From Pseudooceanicola nanhaiensis (GTDB taxonomy: Bacteria > Pseudomonadota > Alphaproteobacteria > Rhodobacterales > Rhodobacteraceae), in NCBI RefSeq assembly GCF_020171315.1, contig NZ_JAIUZP010000009.1:124001-188000 (forward strand): a DNA stretch of 64,000 bases, written 5' to 3'. This document shows positions 52,460 through 61,362 of the stretch, piece by piece (the stretch's first letter is position 1; every line of letters begins with the position of its first letter). A model generated the notes under the pieces. It made no database searches, had not been told where the DNA came from, and was given only the letters and a program-made list of their open reading frames with translations. The position numbers were made by a program, and so were the translations under genes.

Positions 52460-54270
52460 TCGGCTGCCTCCTGTCCGCTCTCATCGGGGGCGTTCCGTTC
52501 CAGCATCGGCAGCAGCACCGACACTTCGGCACCGCCCTCGGGACGCGAGCGGAAGTCGAGCCGCCCGCCGAACTGCTGGACCACCTCGGAGGAGATCGCA
52601 AGCCCCAGTCCCAGACCCTCGCCGCCCATCTTGGTGGAGAAGAAGGGCTCGGTCACGCGGGGCAGCACCTCGGGGTCGAAGCCGGGGCCGTTGTCGCGCA
52701 CGGCGATGCGCAGCATCCCGTCCTCCTCGGCCAGCGCGATCACCACCTCGCCGTGGCCGGGCTCCACCGCCTCGATGGCATTGCCCAGCAGGTTGACCAG
52801 CACCTGTTCCAGCCGCGCCGTGCCCGCCTGCACCACGGGGTTGAACGTGGGCCGTTCAAAGCGCGGTTCCAGCCCGGCGACATTGGCGCGCGGCAGGACC
52901 AGTTGCAGCGCGGATTGCACCACGGGCACCACGGTCACGGGGTGCAGAGGGGCGACCTCGCGGCGCGAGAAGTTCTTGAGGTGTTTCGTCATCCGCTGCA
53001 TCCGCCGGATCAGGCCCCGGGCCGATTGCAGGCGGTGAGAGGTCTGTTCCGGCGCGCGGGACAGGCTGAACTCGGCCGCCGTCAGCGTGGCCTCCATCGC
53101 GGCGAGCGGCTGGCTCACCTCGTGCACGATGGCGGCGGACATCCGGCCGAGGGCGGCCATCTTCTCGGTCTGGACGAGGGTTTCCTGCGTGGCGCGCAAG
53201 TCGGCCTCGGCCTGCCGGCGGGCGACCACTTCGCGGGCCAGTTCGGCGGTACGGACCTGCACCTTGCGTTCCATCATGTCGGTCTGGCGGATGCGCAGCG
53301 CGATCAGCCGCAGCCGGTGGCGGCGCATGTCGGCCAGCGCCAGCCCCATCAGCCCGGCCAGCAGGACGAAGCCCGCCGTCAGCGCGGCGGCGGCCCGCGC
53401 AGGCAGCACGGGCGCCGCGGCGATCAGGCGCCAACCCTGTTCGAACCCGGTGGAGCGCAGGATGGTGGTGCGGCCAAGGCCCGCGACCATCAGGGCGCTC
53501 TGCCCGTTCTGCATTAGCGGGTCGGCCTCATCCAGCGGGGTGGAGAAGTAGAGTCGGGATTCCTGCAGCCGCGCCAATGCCGCCTCTCCCAGCGGGTAGA
53601 GCGGGCGATAGCGCCACGCGGGCAGGGAGGAAAGGAAGACCACCCCGTCGCGATCGGTCACGGCGACATGCTGGCCGGTCTCGATCCACGCCGCCTCCAG
53701 CGGGCGCAGGTCGATCTTCACCACCATGACGCCCACGGGCGTGGCATTCTCCCCGCCAATGCGGGAGGCGATGAAATAGCCCGGCTCGCCAGTGGTGACG
53801 CCGATGCCGTAGACCGCGCCGCTGCCGGTGGCGAGCGCATCGGTGTAATAGGGCCGGAAGCTGTAGTCTGAGCCGACATAGCTCGTCTCGGTCTGCCAGT
53901 TGGAGGCGGCGATGGTCACCCCCTCGGCGTTCAGCAGGTAGAGCTGACCCGAGCTGGAATAACGCGTGACCCGTTCGAGGTAGCGGTTCGCGGCGTCAAT
54001 GGTCCGGGGATCCTCCGGGGCGATCAGCGCCTCGCGGATGCGGTCACTCTCGCCGGCGACGCGGGGCAGGTAGCGGAAGCGGTCGATCTCGGTCTGGAGC
54101 GCGTGGCTGCCGACCTGCAGGGTCTGTTCCAGCCCCTGCCGCGTCTGCAGCAGCACCCATTGCCAGGCCAGCCCGCCGCAGAGCAGGGCGGCCAGGGCGA
54201 CGACTGCAAGCCGCGCCCACCAGACCGACCGGAGCCGGTGCCGCAGACGGTCCCGGACCCGCCCACGCAT
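52456..54270 (-). CDS. DctB-like sensor histidine kinase
   Basis: 604 residues. An N-terminal membrane helix (VVALAALLCGGLAWQWVLL), a periplasmic dCache-type sensor (about 45-270), a second membrane helix (AAAALTAGFVLLAGLMGLALA), a short coiled coil, the H-box IVHEVSQPLAAMEATL, and the ATPase domain with N-box NLLGNAIEAV and G-boxes DNGPGFDPE and GEGLGLGLAIS. It probably senses the solute taken up by the TAXI TRAP transporter or a related acid in the periplasm. Co-transcribed with the response regulator. Confidence 0.9.
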   Translation of the reverse strand: MRGRVRDRLRHRLRSVWWARLAVVALAALLCGGLAWQWVLLQTRQGLEQTLQVGSHALQTEIDRFRYLPRVAGESDRIREALIAPEDPRTIDAANRYLERVTRYSSSGQLYLLNAEGVTIAASNWQTETSYVGSDYSFRPYYTDALATGSGAVYGIGVTTGEPGYFIASRIGGENATPVGVMVVKIDLRPLEAAWIETGQHVAVTDRDGVVFLSSLPAWRYRPLYPLGEAALARLQESRLYFSTPLDEADPLMQNGQSALMVAGLGRTTILRSTGFEQGWRLIAAAPVLPARAAAALTAGFVLLAGLMGLALADMRRHRLRLIALRIRQTDMMERKVQVRTAELAREVVARRQAEADLRATQETLVQTEKMAALGRMSAAIVHEVSQPLAAMEATLTAAEFSLSRAPEQTSHRLQSARGLIRRMQRMTKHLKNFSRREVAPLHPVTVVPVVQSALQLVLPRANVAGLEPRFERPTFNPVVQAGTARLEQVLVNLLGNAIEAVEPGHGEVVIALAEEDGMLRIAVRDNGPGFDPEVLPRVTEPFFSTKMGGEGLGLGLAISSEVVQQFGGRLDFRSRPEGGAEVSVLLPMLERNAPDESGQEAAE

Positions 54271-54273
54271 GGC

Positions 54274-54681
54274 TCAGCTGCCGTCGCAGGGGGCGAGGTG
54301 GATGGGAGCGCCCGAAGTGGCGCCAAGCTCGACGCAATCGGCGCCGCAGAGCGTCCAGGCCGAGGGCGTCTCGCCGGAGGCGGCAAGCGTCAGGTCGCGC
54401 ACCGGGGGCAGGTCGGGCGCCCAGACCCACCAGCCGTCTTCGAAATGGCCGCCCTCGCCGGGCTCCATTCCCGCGCCGGAGCCTTTTACCGCGGCCTCGA
54501 CGAGGTGAAGGCGACGGTCTCCCGTCGCCTCCTTGGTCTGTGCTGTGCCCGTGTCGGGGACGATCACTTCCCAGACCTCGCGCCAGGCCTGCTTCTCGAC
54601 GGAGTGGGTCCACTCCAGCGAGAAACGGTCACCTGCCGCGAGCGAGAGGATCATCGCCCCTGCCATCAGGCAGCTGCTCAC
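54274..54681 (-). CDS. DUF1850 protein
   Basis: 135 residues from a GTG that overlaps the TRAP permease stop (GTGA). FSLEWTHSVEKQAWREVWEV and LVEAAVKGSGAGMEPGEGGHF are the DUF1850 hallmarks. An N-terminal hydrophobic stretch (LMAGAMILSLAAG) may be a signal peptide. The family occurs next to TAXI TRAP transporters, and its role is unknown. The longer frame starting at 54711 is less likely. Confidence 0.85.
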   Translation of the reverse strand: MSSCLMAGAMILSLAAGDRFSLEWTHSVEKQAWREVWEVIVPDTGTAQTKEATGDRRLHLVEAAVKGSGAGMEPGEGGHFEDGWWVWAPDLPPVRDLTLAASGETPSAWTLCGADCVELGATSGAPIHLAPCDGS

Positions 54682-56777
54682 GATGCCACCGGCGCCTTGC
54701 GGCGGAACCACAGCAGGGCCGCGAAGATCGCCACGAGGGCAAAGCCGACCTCATCCGTGATCGGCATCGCGGCCACGAGGGTGAAGGCCCCCGCCACGGC
54801 GATGGCACGTTCCCAGATCGCCAGCGGACGACCCAGCCAGCCGATGACCGATGCCCCCCAGAGACCGAGCGCCAGCAGCGCCTTCACGAGGATGTAGGCC
54901 ACCGCCGGCCAGTAGCCGATGGCATCCGCCAGCGGGCCGCCGTCCTGCAGCATCAGGGCGGGGGTATAGACCGCCATGAAGGGCACGACGAAACCGGCTG
55001 CCGCCACCTTGATCGCCTCGAAGCTGATCTTCAGGCCGCTTTCCTTGGCGATCGGGGCTGCTGCAAAGCAGGCCAGTGCCACGGGCGGTGTCAGGTCGGC
55101 GAGGATGCCGAAGTAGAAGACGAACATGTGGCTGACGATCAGCGGCACACCGAGGTCCAGCAGCGCGGGGCCCGCGATGGAGGAGGTGATGATGTAGTTC
55201 GGGATCGTCGGGATCCCCATGCCGAGGATGATGCAGGTGATCATCGTCAGGATGAGGGAGAGGAACAGGCTGTTCTGCCCGACCGAGACGATGAACTGGC
55301 CAAAGGTGTTGGCCGCACCGGTCAGGGTCATCACCCCGATGATCACGCCCACCAGCGCACAGGCGATCCCGACGGGCAGGGCCGTCTTGGCACCGTCCGC
55401 GAGGCTGTCACGGCAGATGGCCAGCGTCTCGCGCCCGCCCTTGGAAATCGCGTTGGCGGCGATCAGCAGGGCCAGCATCAGCAGCAGGGCGTTGATGCCG
55501 AACTTGAAGAAGGCCGAGGCCCCGATGCCGAGGATGATCCAGAAGATCACCCGCACCCCGGTCGACCCCATGCCGAGCGCGATGGAGGCGCCGAGGATCA
55601 GCATGCCCGTCAGCGCAAGGCCGATGGTGCCCGCGAAGAGCGGCGTGTAGCCCGAGAACAGCAGGTAGACGAGGACCGCCAGCGGCAGGATCAGGTACCA
55701 GCCTTCCTTCAGCGCCTTGCGGGCCGAGGGCAGCGCGTCGCCGGAGAGGCCGCGCAGGTCGCGCTTGCCGGCTTCGAGGTGGACCATCCAGAAGGCGCCC
55801 GCGAAGTAGAGGATCGCGGGCACGAGGGCCGCTTTCACCACTTCGATGTACTGCACGCCCAGCGTCTCGGCCATGATGAAGGCCACGGCGCCCATGACGG
55901 GGGGCATGATCTGGCCGCCCATGGAGGAGGTCGCCTCGACACCGCCGGCGAAGGCGGGACGGTAGCCGAAGCGCTTCATCAGCGGGATGGTGAACTGGCC
56001 GGTGGTGACCACGTTGGCCACGCCCGAACCCGAGATCGTGCCCATCAGGCCCGAGGAGAGCACCGAGACCTTGGCCGCGCCACCCATCTTGTGGCCCACG
56101 AGGCCCAGCGAGACGTCGGTGAAGAGCTTGATCATGCCCGCCTTCTCGAGGAAGGAGCCGAACAGGATGAAGAGGAAGATGTAGGTCGCCGACACGTAGG
56201 TCGGGATGCCGTAGATGCCTTCCGTACCGTAGGCGATCTGCTCCACCACCTGTTCGAAGGCATAGCCGCGGTGGTTGAAGGGCGAGGGCAGGTGCTGCCC
56301 GAAGAGCGCATAGGCGAGGAAGAAGCCGCAGATTATCGGCAGGGCAGGGCCCATCAGCATCCATGCGGCGGTGAAGACGGTGACGACGGCGACGCAGCCG
56401 AAGACCAGGTCCAGCGTGGTCGGGTCACCGGCCCGCATCAGCAGGGGGACATACTCGATCCACTGGTAGGCGGCGATGGCCACGCCGGCGGCGCCGAGCA
56501 GCCAGCACAGCACGCGGACGGGCGAGGAAAAGCCGCGGCCGATGGCCAGCAGCGGGAAGCCGAGCGCCATCAGGAAGGCCACGTGCACGGCCCGCATCAC
56601 CTGGCTGGGCAGGTCGATGACATGGGCGGCAATCGCGATCTGGTAGAGCGAGAAGGCAACCGCGAGCCAGAAGAGGAAGCGGCCCGCCGCGGAGGCGGGG
56701 AAGCTGTTGGCCAGCGGATCGTGGATCTCGTTCGATTCCTCGGTGCGCGTTTTGGCCGAAGTCGTAGGTTCTGTCAT
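54678..56777 (-). CDS. TRAP transporter permease, fused small and large subunits
   Basis: 699 residues from MTEPTTSAKTRTEESNEIHDP. The N-terminal four helices (about 35-170) are the DctQ-like part and the rest is the 12-helix DctM-like part, with GTISGSGVANVVTTGQFTIPLMKRFGY and GMGIPTIPNYIITSSIAGPALLDLGV as family motifs. Fusion of both parts is usual in TAXI-type TRAP systems. It drives uptake of an organic acid using an ion gradient. GGGAGGGT precedes the start at 56777. Confidence 0.95.
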   Translation of the reverse strand: MTEPTTSAKTRTEESNEIHDPLANSFPASAAGRFLFWLAVAFSLYQIAIAAHVIDLPSQVMRAVHVAFLMALGFPLLAIGRGFSSPVRVLCWLLGAAGVAIAAYQWIEYVPLLMRAGDPTTLDLVFGCVAVVTVFTAAWMLMGPALPIICGFFLAYALFGQHLPSPFNHRGYAFEQVVEQIAYGTEGIYGIPTYVSATYIFLFILFGSFLEKAGMIKLFTDVSLGLVGHKMGGAAKVSVLSSGLMGTISGSGVANVVTTGQFTIPLMKRFGYRPAFAGGVEATSSMGGQIMPPVMGAVAFIMAETLGVQYIEVVKAALVPAILYFAGAFWMVHLEAGKRDLRGLSGDALPSARKALKEGWYLILPLAVLVYLLFSGYTPLFAGTIGLALTGMLILGASIALGMGSTGVRVIFWIILGIGASAFFKFGINALLLMLALLIAANAISKGGRETLAICRDSLADGAKTALPVGIACALVGVIIGVMTLTGAANTFGQFIVSVGQNSLFLSLILTMITCIILGMGIPTIPNYIITSSIAGPALLDLGVPLIVSHMFVFYFGILADLTPPVALACFAAAPIAKESGLKISFEAIKVAAAGFVVPFMAVYTPALMLQDGGPLADAIGYWPAVAYILVKALLALGLWGASVIGWLGRPLAIWERAIAVAGAFTLVAAMPITDEVGFALVAIFAALLWFRRKAPVAS

Positions 56778-56840
56778 GATACCCTCCCGAAACAACAAAG
56801 GCGGCCCGGGAAACCGGACCGCCTTACGGTGTTGCCGGTC

Positions 56841-57788
56841 TTACATAAGACCTTGTTCTTTGTAGTACTTCTCCGCACCCGGGTGGAGCGGGATGGGCGA
56901 GTTTGCGATCGCATCCTTGATGTTGATCGCGCCGGCTGCCGCATGGGCCGCCTTCATCTGGTCGAGGTTCTCGAACAGCAGTTTGGTCATCTCGTAGGCC
57001 AGTTCATCCGACACGTCGGTGCTGGTCACGAGGATGTTGGTGATCGCCAGGGTCGGGATGTCCGCGTCCTGACCGGGGTAGGTGCCCGCGGGGATCGTGC
57101 CGGCCGCGTAGGGCGCGCCAAGGGTCTCTGCCACTTCCGCCGGAACCGACACATAGGTCACGTCCTGGGTCGAGGAGAGGTCCTTCAGGGCTGCGGAGCC
57201 GAGGCCCGAGCTCTGCAGGGTGGCGTCGAGCTGACGGTTCTTCATCAGTTCAACCGATTCGGCGAAGGGCAGGTATTCCACCTTGCCGAGATCGTCGTAG
57301 GTCATGCCGAGCGCGCCGAAGATCTTGCGTGCGTTGACCTCGGTGCCGGACTTGGCCGCACCGACCGAGACCGACTTGCCCTTGAGGTCGGTCACCGTGG
57401 TGGCGCCCGCCGCCGAGGAGGCTGCGATCTGGATGTAGTTCGGGTAGATTGCGGCGATGGCGCGCAGCTTGTCGAGCGGCTTGGAGAAGCCGACGTCTGC
57501 GTTGCCTTCGTAGGCGTCTTTCACCGAATCGCCGAGCGCGAAGCCGATTTCGCCACGGCCCTGCTGCAGCAGGTTCAGGTTCTCGACCGAGGCTTTGGTC
57601 GATTGCACCTGCGTGCGGCTGTCGGGAATGCCCTTGGCGTAAATGTCAGAAAGCGCCACGCCGAGCGGATAATAGACACCCGAGGTGCCGCCGGTCAGGA
57701 CGTTAATGAAGTCCGTTGCCATTGCGGCAGGGGCGGACAGGGAAAGGGTGCCGGCGACAAGTGCGCCGAGCCCAAGGCTCTTGAACAT
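56841..57788 (-). CDS. TAXI-family TRAP substrate-binding protein
   Basis: 315 residues from MFKSLGLGALVAGTLSLSAPAAMATDFINVLTGGTSGVYYPLG, a signal peptide then the TAXI N-terminal motif TGGTSGVYYPLG. QSTKASVENLNLLQQGRGEIGFALGDS is typical of the ligand-proximal region. It is periplasmic and hands its ligand to the fused permease. First gene of the operon TAXI-permease-DUF1850-kinase-regulator. The frame continues upstream to 58217, but the MFKSLG start has the only signal peptide and a GGGAGG site. Confidence 0.95.
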   Translation of the reverse strand: MFKSLGLGALVAGTLSLSAPAAMATDFINVLTGGTSGVYYPLGVALSDIYAKGIPDSRTQVQSTKASVENLNLLQQGRGEIGFALGDSVKDAYEGNADVGFSKPLDKLRAIAAIYPNYIQIAASSAAGATTVTDLKGKSVSVGAAKSGTEVNARKIFGALGMTYDDLGKVEYLPFAESVELMKNRQLDATLQSSGLGSAALKDLSSTQDVTYVSVPAEVAETLGAPYAAGTIPAGTYPGQDADIPTLAITNILVTSTDVSDELAYEMTKLLFENLDQMKAAHAAAGAINIKDAIANSPIPLHPGAEKYYKEQGLM

Positions 57789-57807
57789 GGTAATCCTCCC
57801 AGATTCA

Positions 57808-57825
57808 ACGCGTTCCAGTACGCGT
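57808..57825. promoter_or_regulatory. Paired ACGCGT palindromes upstream of the TAXI gene
   Basis: ACGCGT (57808-57813), TCCAGT, ACGCGT (57820-57825), 20 bases before the ATG. The two centres are 12 bases apart. It could be an operator or a leader hairpin. Confidence 0.35.
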
Positions 57826-58029
57826 GCGGCGCTATTCTTGGGCAGGGACTGCCTATGTGCAAGGCGGCTGACGGGATCTTGTTGCGGAATCTTCGCGGGG
57901 TTCTGCCACGGGCGGGGCGGAAATCTGCCCCGCGCCCGTGCGGACCGGGGGCCGCGGGGGCATGGAGCATCCGGCCCGTGTGGGCGGGTGTGGCGCTGCC
58001 CGTGGCGGTTGTGGGGGCGGTGGAAGGGG

Positions 58030-61000
58030 TCAGTGAAAATCCCGGCTGGGGAACAGCCGCTTGGCCTGTTCGCGCGGGTGCCGGGCCGTCGGCTTGGTCC
58101 GCGCGGGCCGGGGGGCGTCGTCGGTGACGGGATTGGTGATGCCGATCGCCTCGTCCATCGGGTGGCCGAGGGCGGAGAGCCGGTGCGACACGTCCTCGAT
58201 CCGCTGCGCGATGACATGGGTCACGATCCCCTCGCGTTGGAGATAGCCGCTGATCCGCAGCAATCGCCCGCCCATCACCTGCCGCCGGTTCGCCTCGTAG
58301 ACCTTGGGCCAGACCACCACGTTGGAAACCCCGGTCTCATCCTCCAGCGTCAGGAAGATCACCCCCGAGGCGGTGCCGGGCCGCTGCCGCGTGATCACCA
58401 GCCCGCAGACGGTGACCTGCCCCAGCGGGGCCTCCCGCAGGCGGTCATGGGGCAGCAGGCCGGGCGTCTCGGGCGCAAGGTCGGGGCGCAGCAGTTCCAT
58501 CGGGTGGGCCCGCAGGGTCAGCCGGGTGGCGACGTAATCCTCCACCACCTCCTCGTTCAGGTGCATCTGCGGCAGGTCGACCTGCGGTTCGCGGATCGCC
58601 TCGCCGTCGATGGGATCGTCGAAGAGCGGCAGCGGCTTGCGGTCGCGCACCGCGCGCGCCTGCCAGAGCGCATCGCGCCGGGTCAGGCCTGCGCCGAGGA
58701 AGGCATCCGCCTCGGCCAGCCGTTCCAGCACCGCGGGGGCGACACCCGCCCGCAGCCACAGCTGTTCGGGATCGCGGAAGCCGTTGCCCCGGCTGGCGGT
58801 GATCCAGCCTGCGTCCTCTGCGCGGAAGCCCTTGATCTGGCGGAACCCCAGCCGCAGCGCCAGCGCCCCGTCGGCGCGTTTCTCCAGCGTGCAGTCCCAG
58901 TCGCTGGCATTCACGCAGACCGGGCGCACCTCGATCCCGTGTTCGCGGGCGTCACGCACGATCTGGGCGGGGGCATAGAACCCCATCGGCTGCGAGTTCA
59001 GCAGCGCACAGGCAAAGGCCGCCGGGTGGTGGCGCTTCAGGAAGGAGGAGACATAGGTCAGCATGGCGAAGGCCGCCGCATGGCTTTCCGGGAAGCCGTA
59101 ATCGGCGAACCCCTCGATCTGGGAAAAGCAGCGCTGCGCGAAATCCGGGGTGTAGCCGTTGGAGAGCATCCCGGCGATGAACCGGTCCCGAAACGCCCCG
59201 ATGGTGCCCATGCGCCGGAACGAGGCCAGCGAGCGGCGCAGGCGGTCGGCCTCTTCCGCCGTGAAGCCGGCGGCCACCACGGCGATCTGCATCGCTTGTT
59301 CCTGAAACAGCGGCACCCCCAGCGTCTTGCCCAGCACCCCCTCCAGCGCGCGGGAGGGGAAATGCACCGCCTCCAGCCCCTGCCGCCGCTTGATGTAGGG
59401 CTGCACCATGCCGCCCTGAATCGGGCCCGGGCGCACGATGGCCACCTCGATCACGAGGTCATAGAAGGTGCGCGGCTTCATCCGGGGCAGGAAGTTCATC
59501 TGCGCCCGGCTTTCCACCTGAAACACCCCCACCGCATCCGCGACGCAGAGCATGTCATAGGTCGCCTCGTCCTCCTGCGGGGTGCTGGCCAGCGTCAGCT
59601 CGCGCCCCTCGTGCTGTGCGATCAGGTCGAAGCTCTTGCGCAGGCAGGTCAGCATCCCGAGGCTGAGCACATCCACTTTCAGGATGCCGAGCGCGTCGAT
59701 ATCGTCCTTGTCCCACTCGATGACGGTGCGGTCCTCCATCGCCGCGTTCTCGATCGGACACAGGTCGTCGAGCCGCCCGCGGGTGATGATGAAGCCGCCG
59801 ACATGCTGGCTGAGGTGGCGCGGGAAGCCGATGATCTCGCCGATCAGGCGCAGGGTCTGGGACAGGCGCGCATCCTCGGGGTCGAGGCCCAGTTCGCGGA
59901 TGCGGCCCTCGTCCGCGCCCTTGTTGGACATGCCCCAGATCTGGCCCGAGAGGGCGGCGGTGACATCCTCGCTCAGCCCCATGACCTTGCCGACCTCGCG
60001 GATCGCCGCGCGCGAGCGGAAGTGGATCACCGTCGCGCAGAGCCCGGCCCGGTGGCGGCCATAGCGTTCATAGATCCACTGGATCACCTCCTCGCGGCGC
60101 TCGTGTTCGAAGTCCACGTCGATGTCCGGCGGCTCGCCCCGGTATTTCGAGACGAAGCGCTCGAAGACCATGGTGATCTGGTCGGGGCTGACGTCGGTCA
60201 CGCCAAGCGCCCAGCACAGGATCGAATTCGCCGCCGAGCCGCGCCCCTGACACAGGATGCCCCGGCGCCGTGCCTCGGCCACGATGTCATGCACGGTCAG
60301 GAAATAGGCGGCGAAGCCCAGCTCGCGGACCATGGTCAGCTCCTTGCGGGCCAGCGTGTCGTAGCGTTCGGGAATGCCGCCGGGACAGCGCCGGGCCAGC
60401 CCCTCGGCGGTCAGCCGTTCCAGCCGGGCCTGCGGGGTTTCGCCCTCCGACATCTCGTCGGGGTATTCATAGCTGAGTTCGTCCAGCCGGAAGGCGCAGC
60501 GGGCCGCGATCTCCAGCGTGCGGCGCAGGGCGGCGGGATGGGCGTGGAACACGCGGGCCATGTCGTCATGGCCCTTCAGCCGCCGTTCCGCATTGGGCAG
60601 GGCGCGGGTGCCGATCCGGTCGATGGTGATATGCTCGCGCAGGCAGGTCAGCACATCGGCCAGCTGCCGCCGGGCGGCGCGGTGCATCAGCACGTCGCCC
60701 ACCGCCACCATGGGGGCGGAACACTGCCGCGCCAGACGGGCGCATTCCGCCAGCCACGCCTGATCCGACCCGTCGTAGCGCGGCGCGGCGCCAAGGTGGA
60801 CATGGCCGGGAAACCGCCGCTGCAACCGCCGCAGCGGGGCAGCCGCCTGCCGCAGGTCGTCGGGCGGCAGGGCGATCAGGATCATGCCCGCGCAATGGGT
60901 CTCCAGATCGGCAAGGTCGAGGTGGCACTGCCCCTTTCCGGCGCGCCGCTTGCCCAGCGTCAAGAGCCGCGACAGCCGCTCATAGGCCGCCCGGTCGCTG

Positions 61001-61362
61001 GGCAGGGCGACCCATTCCACCGGGCAGTCGCGCAGCACGAGGCGGCAGCCGGTGATCAGCCGGGGCAGCCGCGCCACCTGCGGCGCGGCCAGGGGCCGGG
61101 GCTGGCCGATCTCCTGCCGGGAACAGGGATCGACCCGGTGCTGCGAACGGATGCGCACCTCTTCGGCGGCCTGTTCCTCGACCGCGCGCTGCAATTCCTT
61201 CAGCGCCGAAAAGGCCCGCACCACGCCGGCCAGCGAATTGCGGTCGGTGATGGCGATCGCCTCCAGCCCCAGTTCGGCGGCGCGGGTCACCAGCTCCTCG
61301 GGGTGGGAGGCCCCGGTGAGGAAGGTGAAGTTGCTGGTCACGCAGAGCTCGGCATAGCTCAT
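58030..61362 (-). CDS. dnaE2: Error-prone DNA polymerase III alpha subunit (ImuC)
   Basis: 1110 residues from MSYAELCVTSNFTFLTGASHPEELV, the PHP domain of the DnaE2 family. The polymerase active site is in GEPPDIDVDFEHERREEVI, where the D-x-D pair is catalytic. The tail includes the OB-fold part HRLRSEAP..QVTVCGLVITRQRPGT. It does translesion synthesis together with ImuA and ImuB. The ATG overlaps the imuB stop as ATGA. It is shorter than replicative DnaE (about 1160 aa), as usual for DnaE2. Under SOS control through the operon promoter. Confidence 0.95.
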   Translation of the reverse strand: MSYAELCVTSNFTFLTGASHPEELVTRAAELGLEAIAITDRNSLAGVVRAFSALKELQRAVEEQAAEEVRIRSQHRVDPCSRQEIGQPRPLAAPQVARLPRLITGCRLVLRDCPVEWVALPSDRAAYERLSRLLTLGKRRAGKGQCHLDLADLETHCAGMILIALPPDDLRQAAAPLRRLQRRFPGHVHLGAAPRYDGSDQAWLAECARLARQCSAPMVAVGDVLMHRAARRQLADVLTCLREHITIDRIGTRALPNAERRLKGHDDMARVFHAHPAALRRTLEIAARCAFRLDELSYEYPDEMSEGETPQARLERLTAEGLARRCPGGIPERYDTLARKELTMVRELGFAAYFLTVHDIVAEARRRGILCQGRGSAANSILCWALGVTDVSPDQITMVFERFVSKYRGEPPDIDVDFEHERREEVIQWIYERYGRHRAGLCATVIHFRSRAAIREVGKVMGLSEDVTAALSGQIWGMSNKGADEGRIRELGLDPEDARLSQTLRLIGEIIGFPRHLSQHVGGFIITRGRLDDLCPIENAAMEDRTVIEWDKDDIDALGILKVDVLSLGMLTCLRKSFDLIAQHEGRELTLASTPQEDEATYDMLCVADAVGVFQVESRAQMNFLPRMKPRTFYDLVIEVAIVRPGPIQGGMVQPYIKRRQGLEAVHFPSRALEGVLGKTLGVPLFQEQAMQIAVVAAGFTAEEADRLRRSLASFRRMGTIGAFRDRFIAGMLSNGYTPDFAQRCFSQIEGFADYGFPESHAAAFAMLTYVSSFLKRHHPAAFACALLNSQPMGFYAPAQIVRDAREHGIEVRPVCVNASDWDCTLEKRADGALALRLGFRQIKGFRAEDAGWITASRGNGFRDPEQLWLRAGVAPAVLERLAEADAFLGAGLTRRDALWQARAVRDRKPLPLFDDPIDGEAIREPQVDLPQMHLNEEVVEDYVATRLTLRAHPMELLRPDLAPETPGLLPHDRLREAPLGQVTVCGLVITRQRPGTASGVIFLTLEDETGVSNVVVWPKVYEANRRQVMGGRLLRISGYLQREGIVTHVIAQRIEDVSHRLSALGHPMDEAIGITNPVTDDAPRPARTKPTARHPREQAKRLFPSRDFH

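Noticed and set aside
57789-57900. Sigma-54 (-24/-12) promoter before the TAXI gene
   Set aside because: The best candidate has GG and GC 9 bases apart instead of 10, and no second consensus match. I do not call it.
54540-58127. Plus-strand open frame of 1195 codons opposite the TRAP operon
   Set aside because: It is antisense to DUF1850, TRAP permease and TAXI genes, with a highly charged, low-complexity translation and no recognisable fold.
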